Shown piece after piece: positions 25,479 through 33,511 of a stretch of DNA of 64,000 nt. Position numbers and translations under genes: made by a program. This DNA is from Microbacterium sp. APC 3901 (lineage in GTDB: Bacteria > Actinomycetota > Actinomycetes > Actinomycetales > Microbacteriaceae): NCBI RefSeq assembly GCF_030407765.1, contig NZ_JASDCU010000006.1, positions 1-64,000 on the forward strand. Direction: 5' to 3'. The stretch's first letter is position 1, and each line of letters opens with the position of its first letter. The notes beneath the pieces are model-generated. The model had not been told where the DNA came from. It searched no databases and saw only the letters and a program-made list of their open reading frames with translations.

Positions 25479-26156
25479 TCATTCCGCGCTGTGCACCCCG
25501 CGCCTGCGACGCGCGGGCACGGCGACGACGGCGAGCGCCGCACAGCCGATCCCCGCGATGAACAGAGGTGCGAGAGCCCAGGTGACGACACCGGTGAAGA
25601 TCGCAGCCGCCGCGATGTACGCGGCACCAGCGACGTCGCCGCGGATCGTGCCGGGGACCGACCGCAGGGCGACGACCCAACCGAGTGACGGCGACCATGC
25701 ACCCGCGGTCATGAGCACGGCGACCGCGAGGACGAGCAGCCCCGCCCAGCCGATCACCGCGATCGCCTCACCACCGGGGAGCGCCCCGGAGCCGGCGAGC
25801 ACCACATCGATCGTGAGCACGGCCGCGATCAGCACGGCCGGAACGCCGATGACGAGCGAAGGCAGGATGCCGGCACGGATGTCGGCCCAGAAGAAGCCGG
25901 CGCGAGAGTCCTCGGCGGCGACGAATCGACGCAGGTGCCGGATGCCTGCCGCCAGCGCGATCGGCAGAGTGACGACGCCGAGCGCGACGACCGTCATCAT
26001 CAGCCCGATCGTGAGCACCTCGCCGAAGAGTCCGAACTTGGCGGTCGCTCCGGGGTTGACCCCCGGCTCGGTTCCGGCGACCGTGGGCCCGGCCCCCGAG
26101 CGCGCCTCGCGCTTCGAGGCCCGGTGTGCCCGACGTTCTGCGCTGATGACCGACAT
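25479..26156 (-). CDS. YesL/DUF624-like membrane protein
   Basis: A 225-residue integral membrane protein with a charged N-terminus (residues 1-35) and about five hydrophobic segments (LTIGLMMTVVALGVVTLPIAL, ILPSLVIGVPAVLIAAVL, AVIGWAGLLVLAVAVLMTAG, AAYIAAAAIFTGVVTWAL, LFIAGIGCAALAVVAV). The arrangement and the segment TLPIALAAGIRHLRRFVAAEDSRAGFFWADIRAG recall the DUF624/YesL family, whose genes often accompany sugar ABC importers in Firmicutes and actinobacteria. Function unknown. It starts 2 bases before the permease stop and is followed by the LacI gene, so it belongs to the importer operon. Confidence 0.7.
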   Translation of the reverse strand: MSVISAERRAHRASKREARSGAGPTVAGTEPGVNPGATAKFGLFGEVLTIGLMMTVVALGVVTLPIALAAGIRHLRRFVAAEDSRAGFFWADIRAGILPSLVIGVPAVLIAAVLTIDVVLAGSGALPGGEAIAVIGWAGLLVLAVAVLMTAGAWSPSLGWVVALRSVPGTIRGDVAGAAYIAAAAIFTGVVTWALAPLFIAGIGCAALAVVAVPARRRRGVHSAE

Positions 26157-26158
26157 GC

Positions 26159-27100
26159 CTAGCCCTTCAGTCCCTGAGTGGCGACCCCGTCGACGAGGAA
26201 GCGCTGGAAGACCACGAAGAACAGCAGCACGGGCACGAGGGCGACGAACGACGCGGTGACCGTGGCACCGTAGTCGGACGACGAGGTCTGGTCGTTGTAG
26301 AGGCGCAGTGCGATCGGCAGCGGATAGTTCTCGGGGCTGGTCAGGTAGAGCAGCGGACCGAGGAAGTCGTTCCAGGCCCAGATGAACGAGAAGATCGCGC
26401 AGGTGATCAGAGCCGGCTTGATGAGCGGGAGGATGATCGACCAGAAGATCCGCAGGTGACCGGCACCGTCGATGCGAGCGGCTTCATCCATGTCACGAGG
26501 CATCTGGCGGATGAACTGCACGAGCAGGAACACGAAGAACGCCTCGGTGGCGAGGAACTTCGGCAGGATCAGCGGGATGAACGTGTCGACCCAGCCGAGC
26601 TGATTGAAGATGATGTACTGCGGGATGATCACGACGTGGAACGGCAGCAGCAGCGTGCCGATCATCGCGGCGAAGAAGATGCCGAGCCCCTTGAACTGCA
26701 CCCGGGCGAACGCGTACGCGGCGAGCGCGGACGAGAGCACGGTGCCGACCACGGCAGCGGCCGCGAGGATGAACGAGTTCAGGAAGAACCGCCACATCGG
26801 CACGCCGGCGATGCCCTCCATGACCTTGCCGTAGTTGTCGATGGTCGGCGCCTGCGGGAACAGCCCGGGGTTCTGACCGAACTCGGAGTTGGGCTTGAAC
26901 GTCGATAGGAAGAGCCACAACAGCGGGTACAGCACCACCGCGGTGATGATGATCAGCGCGACGAGCCAGATGGCCGTCTGCCAGGTCTTGCGCTTCACCC
27001 TGCGACGAGGGGCAGGAGGGCCGACCGGCGTGGTCTGCTGCGCGGCGAATGCCGGCGTCGACGCCGAGCCGGACGTGATGCCCTGGTTGGAGGTGCTCAT
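26159..27100 (-). CDS. Carbohydrate ABC transporter permease (MalG type)
   Basis: A 313-residue inner-membrane permease with six transmembrane segments. The start is ATG 27100 (MSTSNQGITSG), overlapping the stop of the partner permease by 4 bases. The EAA loop reads MPRDMDEAARIDGAGHLRIFWSIILPLIKPAL, the contact site for the ATPase. It forms the pore with the gene upstream. No ATPase gene is present here, so a shared MsiK-type ATPase elsewhere in the genome is expected, as is usual for CUT1 systems of actinobacteria. Confidence 0.95.
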   Translation of the reverse strand: MSTSNQGITSGSASTPAFAAQQTTPVGPPAPRRRVKRKTWQTAIWLVALIIITAVVLYPLLWLFLSTFKPNSEFGQNPGLFPQAPTIDNYGKVMEGIAGVPMWRFFLNSFILAAAAVVGTVLSSALAAYAFARVQFKGLGIFFAAMIGTLLLPFHVVIIPQYIIFNQLGWVDTFIPLILPKFLATEAFFVFLLVQFIRQMPRDMDEAARIDGAGHLRIFWSIILPLIKPALITCAIFSFIWAWNDFLGPLLYLTSPENYPLPIALRLYNDQTSSSDYGATVTASFVALVPVLLFFVVFQRFLVDGVATQGLKG

Positions 27101-28098
27101 TTGTCGTCTCCCGAGTAGTGCACCCACGACCGCTGGGTGCGGAACAGGATGAAGGCGATGATGGCTACGACGATCAGAAGGATCCACGCGATGGCCGCGG
27201 CGTATCCCATCTGGCCGTCGGAGAATCCGCGCTTGTACAGGTACACGGTGATGAAGTTCGTCATTCCGGCGGGACCGCCCGTGCCGTTGGAGATGATGTA
27301 GGCGGAGGCGAACACCTGGAACGCGCCGATCAGACCGAGCAGCAGGTTGAAGAACATCACCGGCGAGAGCATCGGGATCGTCACGGCGCGGAACCGGCGG
27401 TACGCGTTCGCACCGTCCATCTCGGCCGCTTCGTACAGCTCCTTCGGGATCTGCTTGAGTCCCGCGAGGAAGATCACCATCGTCGATCCGAACTGCCACA
27501 CGGCGAGCAGGATCATCATCGGCAGGATCAGGCCGGGGTTGCCGATCCATCCGCCGAGATCGACGCCGAAGACCTGCAGACCGCTGTCGACCGGACCGTC
27601 GGACGAGAACATCGCCCGCCACACGATCGCGACCGACACGGAGCCGCCGATCAGCGACGGAGCGTAGAACGCCGAACGGAAGAAGCCGGCCCCCTTGTCG
27701 CGGTAGTTCAGCAGCATCGCGACACCGAGCGCCGCAGCGAGAGTGATCGGAGTGCCGATGAACACGTAGACGAGCGTGATCTGCGCCGACTGGATGAAGT
27801 TCGGGTCGCTCGTGAACAACCGGATGTAGTTGTCGAGACCGATCCACTTCGGCGGCTGGAAGATGTTGTACCTCGTGAAGGAAAGGTACAACGAGTAGAT
27901 CATCGGCACGGCGGTCAGGCCGAGGAAGCCGATCAGCCACGGCGTCAGGAAGGCATAGCCTGTCGCCGTCTCGCGACGCAGGCGTGACTTCTGCCCGGGT
28001 CGCACGGGTTCGTTCTCGGGGCGGCGGCCGCTGCGCAGCGGCCGCCCGCGTCCGGACTTCTTGCCCGTGACGATCGTCCTCGTCGCCGTCGTGCTCAT
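27097..28098 (-). CDS. Carbohydrate ABC transporter permease (MalF type)
   Basis: A 333-residue permease. The start is ATG 28098 (MSTTATRTIV), after AAGGAG. A basic cytoplasmic N-terminus (KKSGRGRPLRSGRRP) precedes six transmembrane segments; the EAA loop is IPKELYEAAEMDGANAYRRFRAVTIPMLSPV. It pairs with the MalG-type permease, which it overlaps by 4 bases. A perfect 14-bp hairpin separates it from the highly expressed binding-protein gene upstream. Confidence 0.95.
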   Translation of the reverse strand: MSTTATRTIVTGKKSGRGRPLRSGRRPENEPVRPGQKSRLRRETATGYAFLTPWLIGFLGLTAVPMIYSLYLSFTRYNIFQPPKWIGLDNYIRLFTSDPNFIQSAQITLVYVFIGTPITLAAALGVAMLLNYRDKGAGFFRSAFYAPSLIGGSVSVAIVWRAMFSSDGPVDSGLQVFGVDLGGWIGNPGLILPMMILLAVWQFGSTMVIFLAGLKQIPKELYEAAEMDGANAYRRFRAVTIPMLSPVMFFNLLLGLIGAFQVFASAYIISNGTGGPAGMTNFITVYLYKRGFSDGQMGYAAAIAWILLIVVAIIAFILFRTQRSWVHYSGDDK

Positions 28099-28126
28099 GA
28101 CAGCTCCTTCCGAAGTGGGTGGGATG

Positions 28127-28159
28127 CGGTGGGCCGGGCGGTCGTCGCCCGGCCCACCG
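28127..28159 (-). terminator. Intercistronic hairpin between binding-protein and permease genes
   Basis: Perfect 14-bp stem: arms 28127-28140 (CGGTGGGCCGGGCG) and 28146-28159, loop GTCGT. It lies 7 bases after the binding-protein stop. Structures here typically attenuate or stabilise mRNA so that binding protein exceeds permease; no T-tract. Confidence 0.7.
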
Positions 28160-28165
28160 ACGGAA

Positions 28166-29461
28166 TCACTGGTTGAGGACGACGTCCATCTCGGCGAAGA
28201 ACTGCTCCACGGCGTCATCGACGGTCGTCGTGCCGAAGTTCAGTTCGGTGCCCAGCACGCGGAACTTCTCCTCGAGCGTGCCGTAGCCGACGATCGGCAC
28301 GGGAGGCGCGTCGCCGAGGCGGTCGGCGATCGACTCCTCGTACTCCTTGACCTGCTGGCTCAGCGGGTCGAGCTCCGCAGCCTCGAGCGCGGTCTCGGAG
28401 GCGGGGAGGCCGCGGTTGGTGCCGAAGATCTCACCGGACTCGGGAGAGTTGACCAGGAAGTTGACGAGCGTCGCCGCAGCCTCGGGGTGCTCGGTCTTGG
28501 CCGAGATCGTGTGCAGCATCGACGGCTTCAGGTAGAGGTCCTTGGCGCCCTCCTCGGTCACCGGCGGGGCCACGAGGCCGAGTTCGGTGTAGCTCTCACC
28601 GAGGTTGGCGAGGTAGCCCGCACCGAAGTTGTCCCACGTGAGCTCACTGGCGGTCCTCGCGGAGTCGAACGCACCGAGGGGGGTCAGCTCCTCGACGACC
28701 TGCTGGGGCACGCCGGCGCCGTCGCGGATGTCGGCTCCGGACTCCCAGAACTCCTTCAGTCGCTCCTCGTCGAATCCGGGGGTGCCGTCCTCGTCGAAGA
28801 GGTTCTTGCCCTCGCTGCGGAGCTGCAGCTCGAGGTTCTGGATTCGGCCCGAGAAGTCGGAACCGCCCCAGAAGGCGCCGCCGCTCGCATCGGTGACCTC
28901 GGACACCCAGTCGGAGTAGTCGGCCCAGTCGCCGCCGGCGAACTCCTCGACGCCTGCCGTCTCGAGCAGCGCCGGGTTGGTGAAGAGGCCCCACGCGTTG
29001 GTGGAGGTCGCGATGCCGTAGGTCGTGTCGTCGACCACACCGATGCTGAGGATGTTCTCGGGCAGCGGGTCGGTCTCGATGACGGATCCGAGGTAGGGCT
29101 CGAGGTCGAGCAGCAGGCCGTTCTCGGAGTACTGACGCAGGTACGAGTAGTCGAACTGCATGACATCGGGGAGCCCGCCACCGGCGGCCTCCGTCTGACG
29201 CTTCTCCCAGAACTCCGGGAACCCGAGGAACGTCGCGTTGACCGTGATGTTCGGGTACTCCTCGTTGAACGCGTCGATCGCCTGGTTGTACAGGTCGGCG
29301 CGGACGTCGTTGCCCCAGAACGCGAGGTCGAGGGTGACCTTCTCGTCGGGGTCGTAGGTGGCCCCGCCCTCGGGGGTGCCGCCGCCGGCGCAGCCGGCGA
29401 GTACCAGCGCTGCGCTGGTGGCGACGGCCGCTGCGGCCGCCAGACGCTTCTTGCTGAACAT
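28166..29461 (-). CDS. Carbohydrate ABC transporter substrate-binding lipoprotein (CUT1)
   Basis: A 431-residue extracellular lipoprotein. The start is ATG 29461 (MFSKKRLAAAAAV), after GAGAGGAC; the signal peptide ends at the lipobox LAGC. The mature protein opens with DLAFWGNDVRADLYNQAIDAFNEEYPNI, typical of cluster 1 (MalE/UgpB-like) binding proteins, and ends without extra domains. The sugar is unknown. It heads the importer operon behind a promoter with two operator-like palindromes. The adjoining beta-propeller glycosidase and oxidoreductase suggest a glycoside or oligosaccharide. Confidence 0.93.
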   Translation of the reverse strand: MFSKKRLAAAAAVATSAALVLAGCAGGGTPEGGATYDPDEKVTLDLAFWGNDVRADLYNQAIDAFNEEYPNITVNATFLGFPEFWEKRQTEAAGGGLPDVMQFDYSYLRQYSENGLLLDLEPYLGSVIETDPLPENILSIGVVDDTTYGIATSTNAWGLFTNPALLETAGVEEFAGGDWADYSDWVSEVTDASGGAFWGGSDFSGRIQNLELQLRSEGKNLFDEDGTPGFDEERLKEFWESGADIRDGAGVPQQVVEELTPLGAFDSARTASELTWDNFGAGYLANLGESYTELGLVAPPVTEEGAKDLYLKPSMLHTISAKTEHPEAAATLVNFLVNSPESGEIFGTNRGLPASETALEAAELDPLSQQVKEYEESIADRLGDAPPVPIVGYGTLEEKFRVLGTELNFGTTTVDDAVEQFFAEMDVVLNQ

Positions 29462-29550
29462 CGTTGTCCTCTCTGGTGAACGTCCTCGTTCGGCAATGCC
29501 GCGGAACGCCTGTGTCCATGTGGTGCGGGGGGCGATCTCCATAGTGCGGG

Positions 29551-29595
29551 GAAAACGCTTACCTGCACGCTAATCCAGATTGAAACGTTTCGCAA
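29551..29595 (-). promoter_or_regulatory. Promoter with two LacI-type operators before the importer operon
   Basis: On the minus strand TTGCGA (-35, 29590-29595) and TAGCGT (-10, 29567-29572) are 17 bases apart. Operator 1, TGAAACGTTTCG (29581-29592), lies between the two boxes; operator 2, GTAAGCGTTTTC on the minus strand (29551-29562), lies just past the expected start. Their centres are 30 bases apart, about three helical turns. Target of the LacI protein at 24428 is inferred. Confidence 0.65.
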
Positions 29596-29624
29596 CCGGC
29601 AATTCGCGGCGGGGATTACATCGA

Positions 29625-30551
29625 TTACCGCGAGGACTTCGATCCTCTCACGAGCAGGTTCTCCGCCTCGACGTCGAGGCGGACCCGAAAGACGGCGGCG
29701 CGTCTACCCTCCCCCGTGGCCGGGTGCACCGGAGCCCCCTGCGCCGCGCCGAAGAAGTAGAACCACAGGGCCTCACCGTCGCGCACGTGCGCCCCATGAT
29801 TGCCGTGACCTCCGGTCGGCAGATGGTCGAGGATCACGGCATCCTCGCCGCCCTGGCGGCTCCAGTCGACGCCGTCATGAGAGCGATAGACGCCCATCCC
29901 CCGCCACTCGTCGACGATCAGCCACCAGAACCCGCCGAGCTCGAACCCCGTCGGCCCCTCGTGCGGTCTCCCGCCGATCGCCACGCCGTCGAGACTCCAG
30001 ACCTCGAGATCACGCGATGAGGCGACCATGGTGATCGAGTCCGCCGCCTCGTCCTTGTACCAGAGACGCCACAGCCCGTCGGGAGTGCGAGCCACGGCCG
30101 CATCGATCACACGGTCGCTGCTCAGCGAGAGCGGGCCGCGCCTCGACCAGTGGCGGAGATCGTCCGAGACGTACTCCACGATCGAGCGCGCGAATCCCGG
30201 CCAGCGGTCGGGGATGCCGTCGATCTCGGTGAGGTACATGCGCCACCGCTCGCCGTCCCAGACGACCTCGGGCGCCCAGTGCGTGCGATCGACCTCGGCG
30301 GGCGGCGGGCCCGGCTCGAGGACGAGATCGGATGCCGCCGGTTCGAGCGTCCCGTCGTAGCGCCAGTCCATGCCGTCTCGAGACGTCGCGACGCCGATCC
30401 GGCTGCCGTGGATCCACGAGACGCCCGGCCCTGCGTCGTCGAGGCTCGCTCGGCGCTGCGTGTAGAACATCCACCACAGCCCACCGGCGTCGATCACGAC
30501 CCTCGGGTCGGTCGCGCCGTCATAGACGGGGTCTCGGAAGAGCTCCCTCAT
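29625..30551 (-). CDS. Beta-propeller glycoside hydrolase-like protein (GH43/GH32 fold)
   Basis: A 308-residue cytoplasmic protein with no signal peptide. Repeated WxxW/Y-x-Y/L blade motifs are visible (DPRVVIDAGGLWWMFYTQRR, WAPEVVWDGERWRMYLTE, GLWRLWYKDEAADSITMV, FELGGFWWLIVDEWRGMGVYRSHDGVDW), the pattern of five-bladed propeller glycosidases of the GH32/GH43/GH62 group. Candidate acids are the Asp of DPRVV, the Glu of WAPEVVW and the Asp in WLIVDEW. I cannot name the family or the substrate. It overlaps the oxidoreductase gene by 4 bases, so a sugar released or modified by one is probably the substrate of the other. Confidence 0.7.
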   Translation of the reverse strand: MRELFRDPVYDGATDPRVVIDAGGLWWMFYTQRRASLDDAGPGVSWIHGSRIGVATSRDGMDWRYDGTLEPAASDLVLEPGPPPAEVDRTHWAPEVVWDGERWRMYLTEIDGIPDRWPGFARSIVEYVSDDLRHWSRRGPLSLSSDRVIDAAVARTPDGLWRLWYKDEAADSITMVASSRDLEVWSLDGVAIGGRPHEGPTGFELGGFWWLIVDEWRGMGVYRSHDGVDWSRQGGEDAVILDHLPTGGHGNHGAHVRDGEALWFYFFGAAQGAPVHPATGEGRRAAVFRVRLDVEAENLLVRGSKSSR

Positions 30552-31639
30552 CGGCGCAGATCGGTGACCGGGCTCGCGAATCCGGCGCGATGGGTGGGGT
30601 GCGCAGCCAGGATCTCCGGAGTGATCACGGCGCCGTCACTCGCGGCCGAGGCGTAGATCCCCGCCACGATCTCGAGCGAACGGGCCGGTGCATCCGCGGT
30701 CGCCGGAAGCGTCCCGCCGTCGAGCAGGGCGTCGAACACGTCGCGCAGCAGCGGCCCGTGATCACTGCGCTCCTCCGCATCCGGGAACTCCCATCCCGCC
30801 GCCTCCGATTCGCAGCCCGGCGCGGGGGTGATCCGCCAGTTCTCGTGGCCGTGCCCGTAGACGTGATCGACCGTGATCGTGGCCTTCTGCGTGTCGATGC
30901 GGATCGAGCTCGCCTCTCGGGGCGACACCGCACTCGTGATGAGCTGAGCGACCACGCCCTGATCGAAGACGATCGTCGCGGTCGAGACGTCCTCGGTCTC
31001 GGTCTCGCGATCGAGCCGCCAGAGCCTGCCCTGCACCGACGACCAGTCACCCAGCAGATGCGCGAGCAGGTCGATCTGGTGGATGCCGTGTCCGAGCGTC
31101 GTGCCACCGCCCTCGGTCTCCCACTTGCCGCGCCAGGGCACGGCGAAGTAGTCGGCGTCGCGGAACCAGAGCGTCTGGCACACGGCCACCAGCGGGCGGC
31201 CGAGCGCACCGCTCTGCAGCAGCGAGCGCACGTGCGCCGCGGCCGTGCCGGTGCGCTGCTGGAAGACGACCGCGAGCTGTCTTCCCGCTGCCTCAGCCCC
31301 GGCCCGCATGTCGTCGAGCTCATCGAGCGACGGCGCCGGCGGTTTCTCGACGACCACGTGGGCCCCGGCGGCGAAGGCGGCGAGCGACTGCTCGCGGTGC
31401 GGCGCCGGCGGTGTGCAGATGAGCACGACGTCGGGATGTTCGGCCGCGAGCATCTCGTCGAGGTCGCCGTAGGCGGCGGCGATGCCGTAACTCTCGGCGA
31501 ATTCCTCGGCCTTCTCCGGGCTCAGGTCGGCGACGGCGACGAGCTCTGCGCGTGGGTATGCGGCGACGGCACGCGCGTGCGCATTCGCCACGGCTCCGGT
31601 GCCCACCAGGGCAGCGCGAAGTGTCTTGACAGAAGTCAT
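30548..31639 (-). CDS. Gfo/Idh/MocA family oxidoreductase
   Basis: A 363-residue NAD(P)-dependent oxidoreductase: Rossmann motif GTGAVA (13-18), EKP at 98-100 with the catalytic lysine K99, and GGGTTLGHGIHQIDLLAHLLG in the second domain. It is a paralogue of the protein at 7192-8322. It begins 28 bases after the ABC exporter-like gene stops and overlaps the glycosidase by 4 bases. In other systems such pairs oxidise a sugar hydroxyl to ease cleavage of a glycosidic bond; whether that holds here is not shown by the sequence. Confidence 0.88.
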   Translation of the reverse strand: MTSVKTLRAALVGTGAVANAHARAVAAYPRAELVAVADLSPEKAEEFAESYGIAAAYGDLDEMLAAEHPDVVLICTPPAPHREQSLAAFAAGAHVVVEKPPAPSLDELDDMRAGAEAAGRQLAVVFQQRTGTAAAHVRSLLQSGALGRPLVAVCQTLWFRDADYFAVPWRGKWETEGGGTTLGHGIHQIDLLAHLLGDWSSVQGRLWRLDRETETEDVSTATIVFDQGVVAQLITSAVSPREASSIRIDTQKATITVDHVYGHGHENWRITPAPGCESEAAGWEFPDAEERSDHGPLLRDVFDALLDGGTLPATADAPARSLEIVAGIYASAASDGAVITPEILAAHPTHRAGFASPVTDLRR

Positions 31640-31667
31640 CGGTCCTCCTCAGGACGGTGAGTCGGGG

Positions 31668-33443
31668 TCATCTCAGGCCGTTCTGCACCAGGTGCAACCG
31701 AGCGTATCGCCCGTCTGCGGCGAGCAGATCGTCGTGCGACCCCTGCTCGACGATGCGTCCGCGCTCGAGCACGACGATGCGATCGGCCTGCCTGATCGTC
31801 GACAGCCGGTGTGCGACGACGAGAGTCGTGCGGCCGCGCATCAACCGCTCGAGCGCCTCTTTCACCAGGCCTTCGGATTCGGGGTCGAGTGCGCTGGTCG
31901 CCTCGTCGAGCAACAGGATCCGCGGGTCGCGGACGAGCGCACGGGCGATGGCGAGGCGCTGACGCTGACCACCCGAGAGACGCGCGCCTCGCTCGCCGAC
32001 GACGGTGTCCCACCCCTGCGGCTGCTCGCTCACGAACTCCCACGCGTTGGCATCCCGCAGAGCCCGTTCGACCCGTTCGGGCGTGACATCGGGCATGCCG
32101 TAGGCGATGTTGTCGAAGACCGACCCCTCGAACAGCACGGACTCCTGCGGCACCACGGAGATCGACCGACGCACGGTGCGCAGGTCGAGCTGCTGCATGT
32201 CGGATCCGTCGAGCACGATTCGGCCGCTCGTCGGCCTGACGAACCCCAGCACGAGATTCAGAAGCGTCGATTTGCCCGAGCCCGACGAACCGACGAAGGC
32301 GACCGTCTCGCCCGGAGCGATGCGCAGATCGATCTCGAACAGAGCGTCCTCGTCGGCATCCGAGTAGCGATGCGTCGCCGAGTCGAGCACGATCTCGCCG
32401 GCCACCGTCGAGACGACGCGCTTGCCGGAGTTCTGCTCGACGTCGGGCTCCTGCAGGACCTCGGCGATCGAGCGCACCGACTCGAGTCCGCGGGCGCCGA
32501 CCGGGATCAGCATCAGCAGCTGGGTGAGTCCGCCGGTCAACAGGGTGAAGTAGCTCGAGAGCATCACGACCTCGCCGGGAGTGATCGGCAGGAAGCCGGT
32601 GAGCGCGCATACGGCCGCGAGCATGAGACAGGCGACACCGAGCAGCTGCATCGCCACCCACGAGATCGACGCGACCCGCCCGTTGAGCAGGTCGAGGTCG
32701 AGGCCGGCCCTGCGCACTCCGTCTGCACCGCCCGCGACACGACTGATCGCCGTCTCTTCGAGTCCGTGGGCGCGAGTCACCGGAATCAGCGACGCCATCT
32801 CGCCGACGCGAGCGGACAGCGTCTCGATCTCGCGTCGGAAGACCTCGTTGCGGCGCTGCGAACGATTGCGCATGCCGTATCGGATCCCGATGGCGATGGG
32901 CACGGCGAGGGCGTAGACGGGAAGGAACTGCGGCACGGTGATCGCCGTCATCCCCAGCGCTCCGAGCATCACCATGGTCGACGACAACAGCGGATGCGTG
33001 ACCTGCTGCAGCATCAGCTCGACGTTCTCGACATCGCGCACGACCTTCGTCTGCACGATCGACGAGCTCATCCGCGTGTGATATCCGATCGAGAGACTCT
33101 GCAGCCGGGCGGTGAGGGCATTGCGCAGGTCGGCGCCGAGGTCGCGCACCACGGTCATGAAGTTGCGCGTGTAGATGATGTGGTTGGGGTAATTCTGCAG
33201 CAGCAGCACCGCGGCGAGCGCGAACCACCACAGCACTTCGGTCACCTCACCATCGCTCGCCACCACGTCGATGATCGCCGCCGTGATCACGGGCAGGAAC
33301 CAGAGTGGAATCTCCTTGATCGCGAAGGCGGTGATCGCGAAGGTCAGTCGCCAGGGGCGGCGGGCGACGAGGCGCAGCACAGAGCGAGTCGGGTGATTCC
33401 CATCGACGAGCGCGGCCGGGTGGGAAAGCGCTTTCTGTGCCAT
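31668..33443 (-). CDS. ABC transporter, fused membrane and ATPase domains (exporter type)
   Basis: A 591-residue half-transporter. Residues about 30-330 hold six transmembrane helices (WRLTFAITAFAIKEIPLWFL, LWWFALAAVLLLQNY and others); residues about 350-590 are the ATPase with Walker A GSSGSGKS (K391), Q-loop SVVPQESVLFEGS, signature RLSGGQRQR, Walker B ILLLDEATSALD and the H-loop VVAHRLSTI. It would work as a homodimer. A LacI-type palindrome overlaps codons 3-7, and TACGAT (33450-33455) just upstream could be a -10 box for an almost leaderless message. Cargo unknown. It precedes the oxidoreductase/glycosidase pair. Confidence 0.92.
   Translation of the reverse strand: MAQKALSHPAALVDGNHPTRSVLRLVARRPWRLTFAITAFAIKEIPLWFLPVITAAIIDVVASDGEVTEVLWWFALAAVLLLQNYPNHIIYTRNFMTVVRDLGADLRNALTARLQSLSIGYHTRMSSSIVQTKVVRDVENVELMLQQVTHPLLSSTMVMLGALGMTAITVPQFLPVYALAVPIAIGIRYGMRNRSQRRNEVFRREIETLSARVGEMASLIPVTRAHGLEETAISRVAGGADGVRRAGLDLDLLNGRVASISWVAMQLLGVACLMLAAVCALTGFLPITPGEVVMLSSYFTLLTGGLTQLLMLIPVGARGLESVRSIAEVLQEPDVEQNSGKRVVSTVAGEIVLDSATHRYSDADEDALFEIDLRIAPGETVAFVGSSGSGKSTLLNLVLGFVRPTSGRIVLDGSDMQQLDLRTVRRSISVVPQESVLFEGSVFDNIAYGMPDVTPERVERALRDANAWEFVSEQPQGWDTVVGERGARLSGGQRQRLAIARALVRDPRILLLDEATSALDPESEGLVKEALERLMRGRTTLVVAHRLSTIRQADRIVVLERGRIVEQGSHDDLLAADGRYARLHLVQNGLR
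33424..33435. promoter_or_regulatory. LacI-type palindrome inside the start of the ABC exporter gene
   Basis: GAAAGCGCTTTC is a perfect 12-base palindrome with a central CG/GC step. It lies within codons 3-7 of the minus-strand ABC gene and 77 bases before the plus-strand serine hydrolase. It resembles the second operator at 29551 (shared GAAARCGCTT), which links the two units. Confidence 0.6.
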
Positions 33444-33511
33444 GGTCCTATCGTAGAGTCACCATCGTCGACACGGAAGCGCGACGACCTGAATCCGCCG
33501 GGAGCACCCTC

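Noticed and set aside
27101..27940. N-terminal extension of the MalG-type permease frame
   Set aside because: It lies within the MalF-type gene in another frame and is Arg-rich nonsense; ATG 27100 gives a normal permease.
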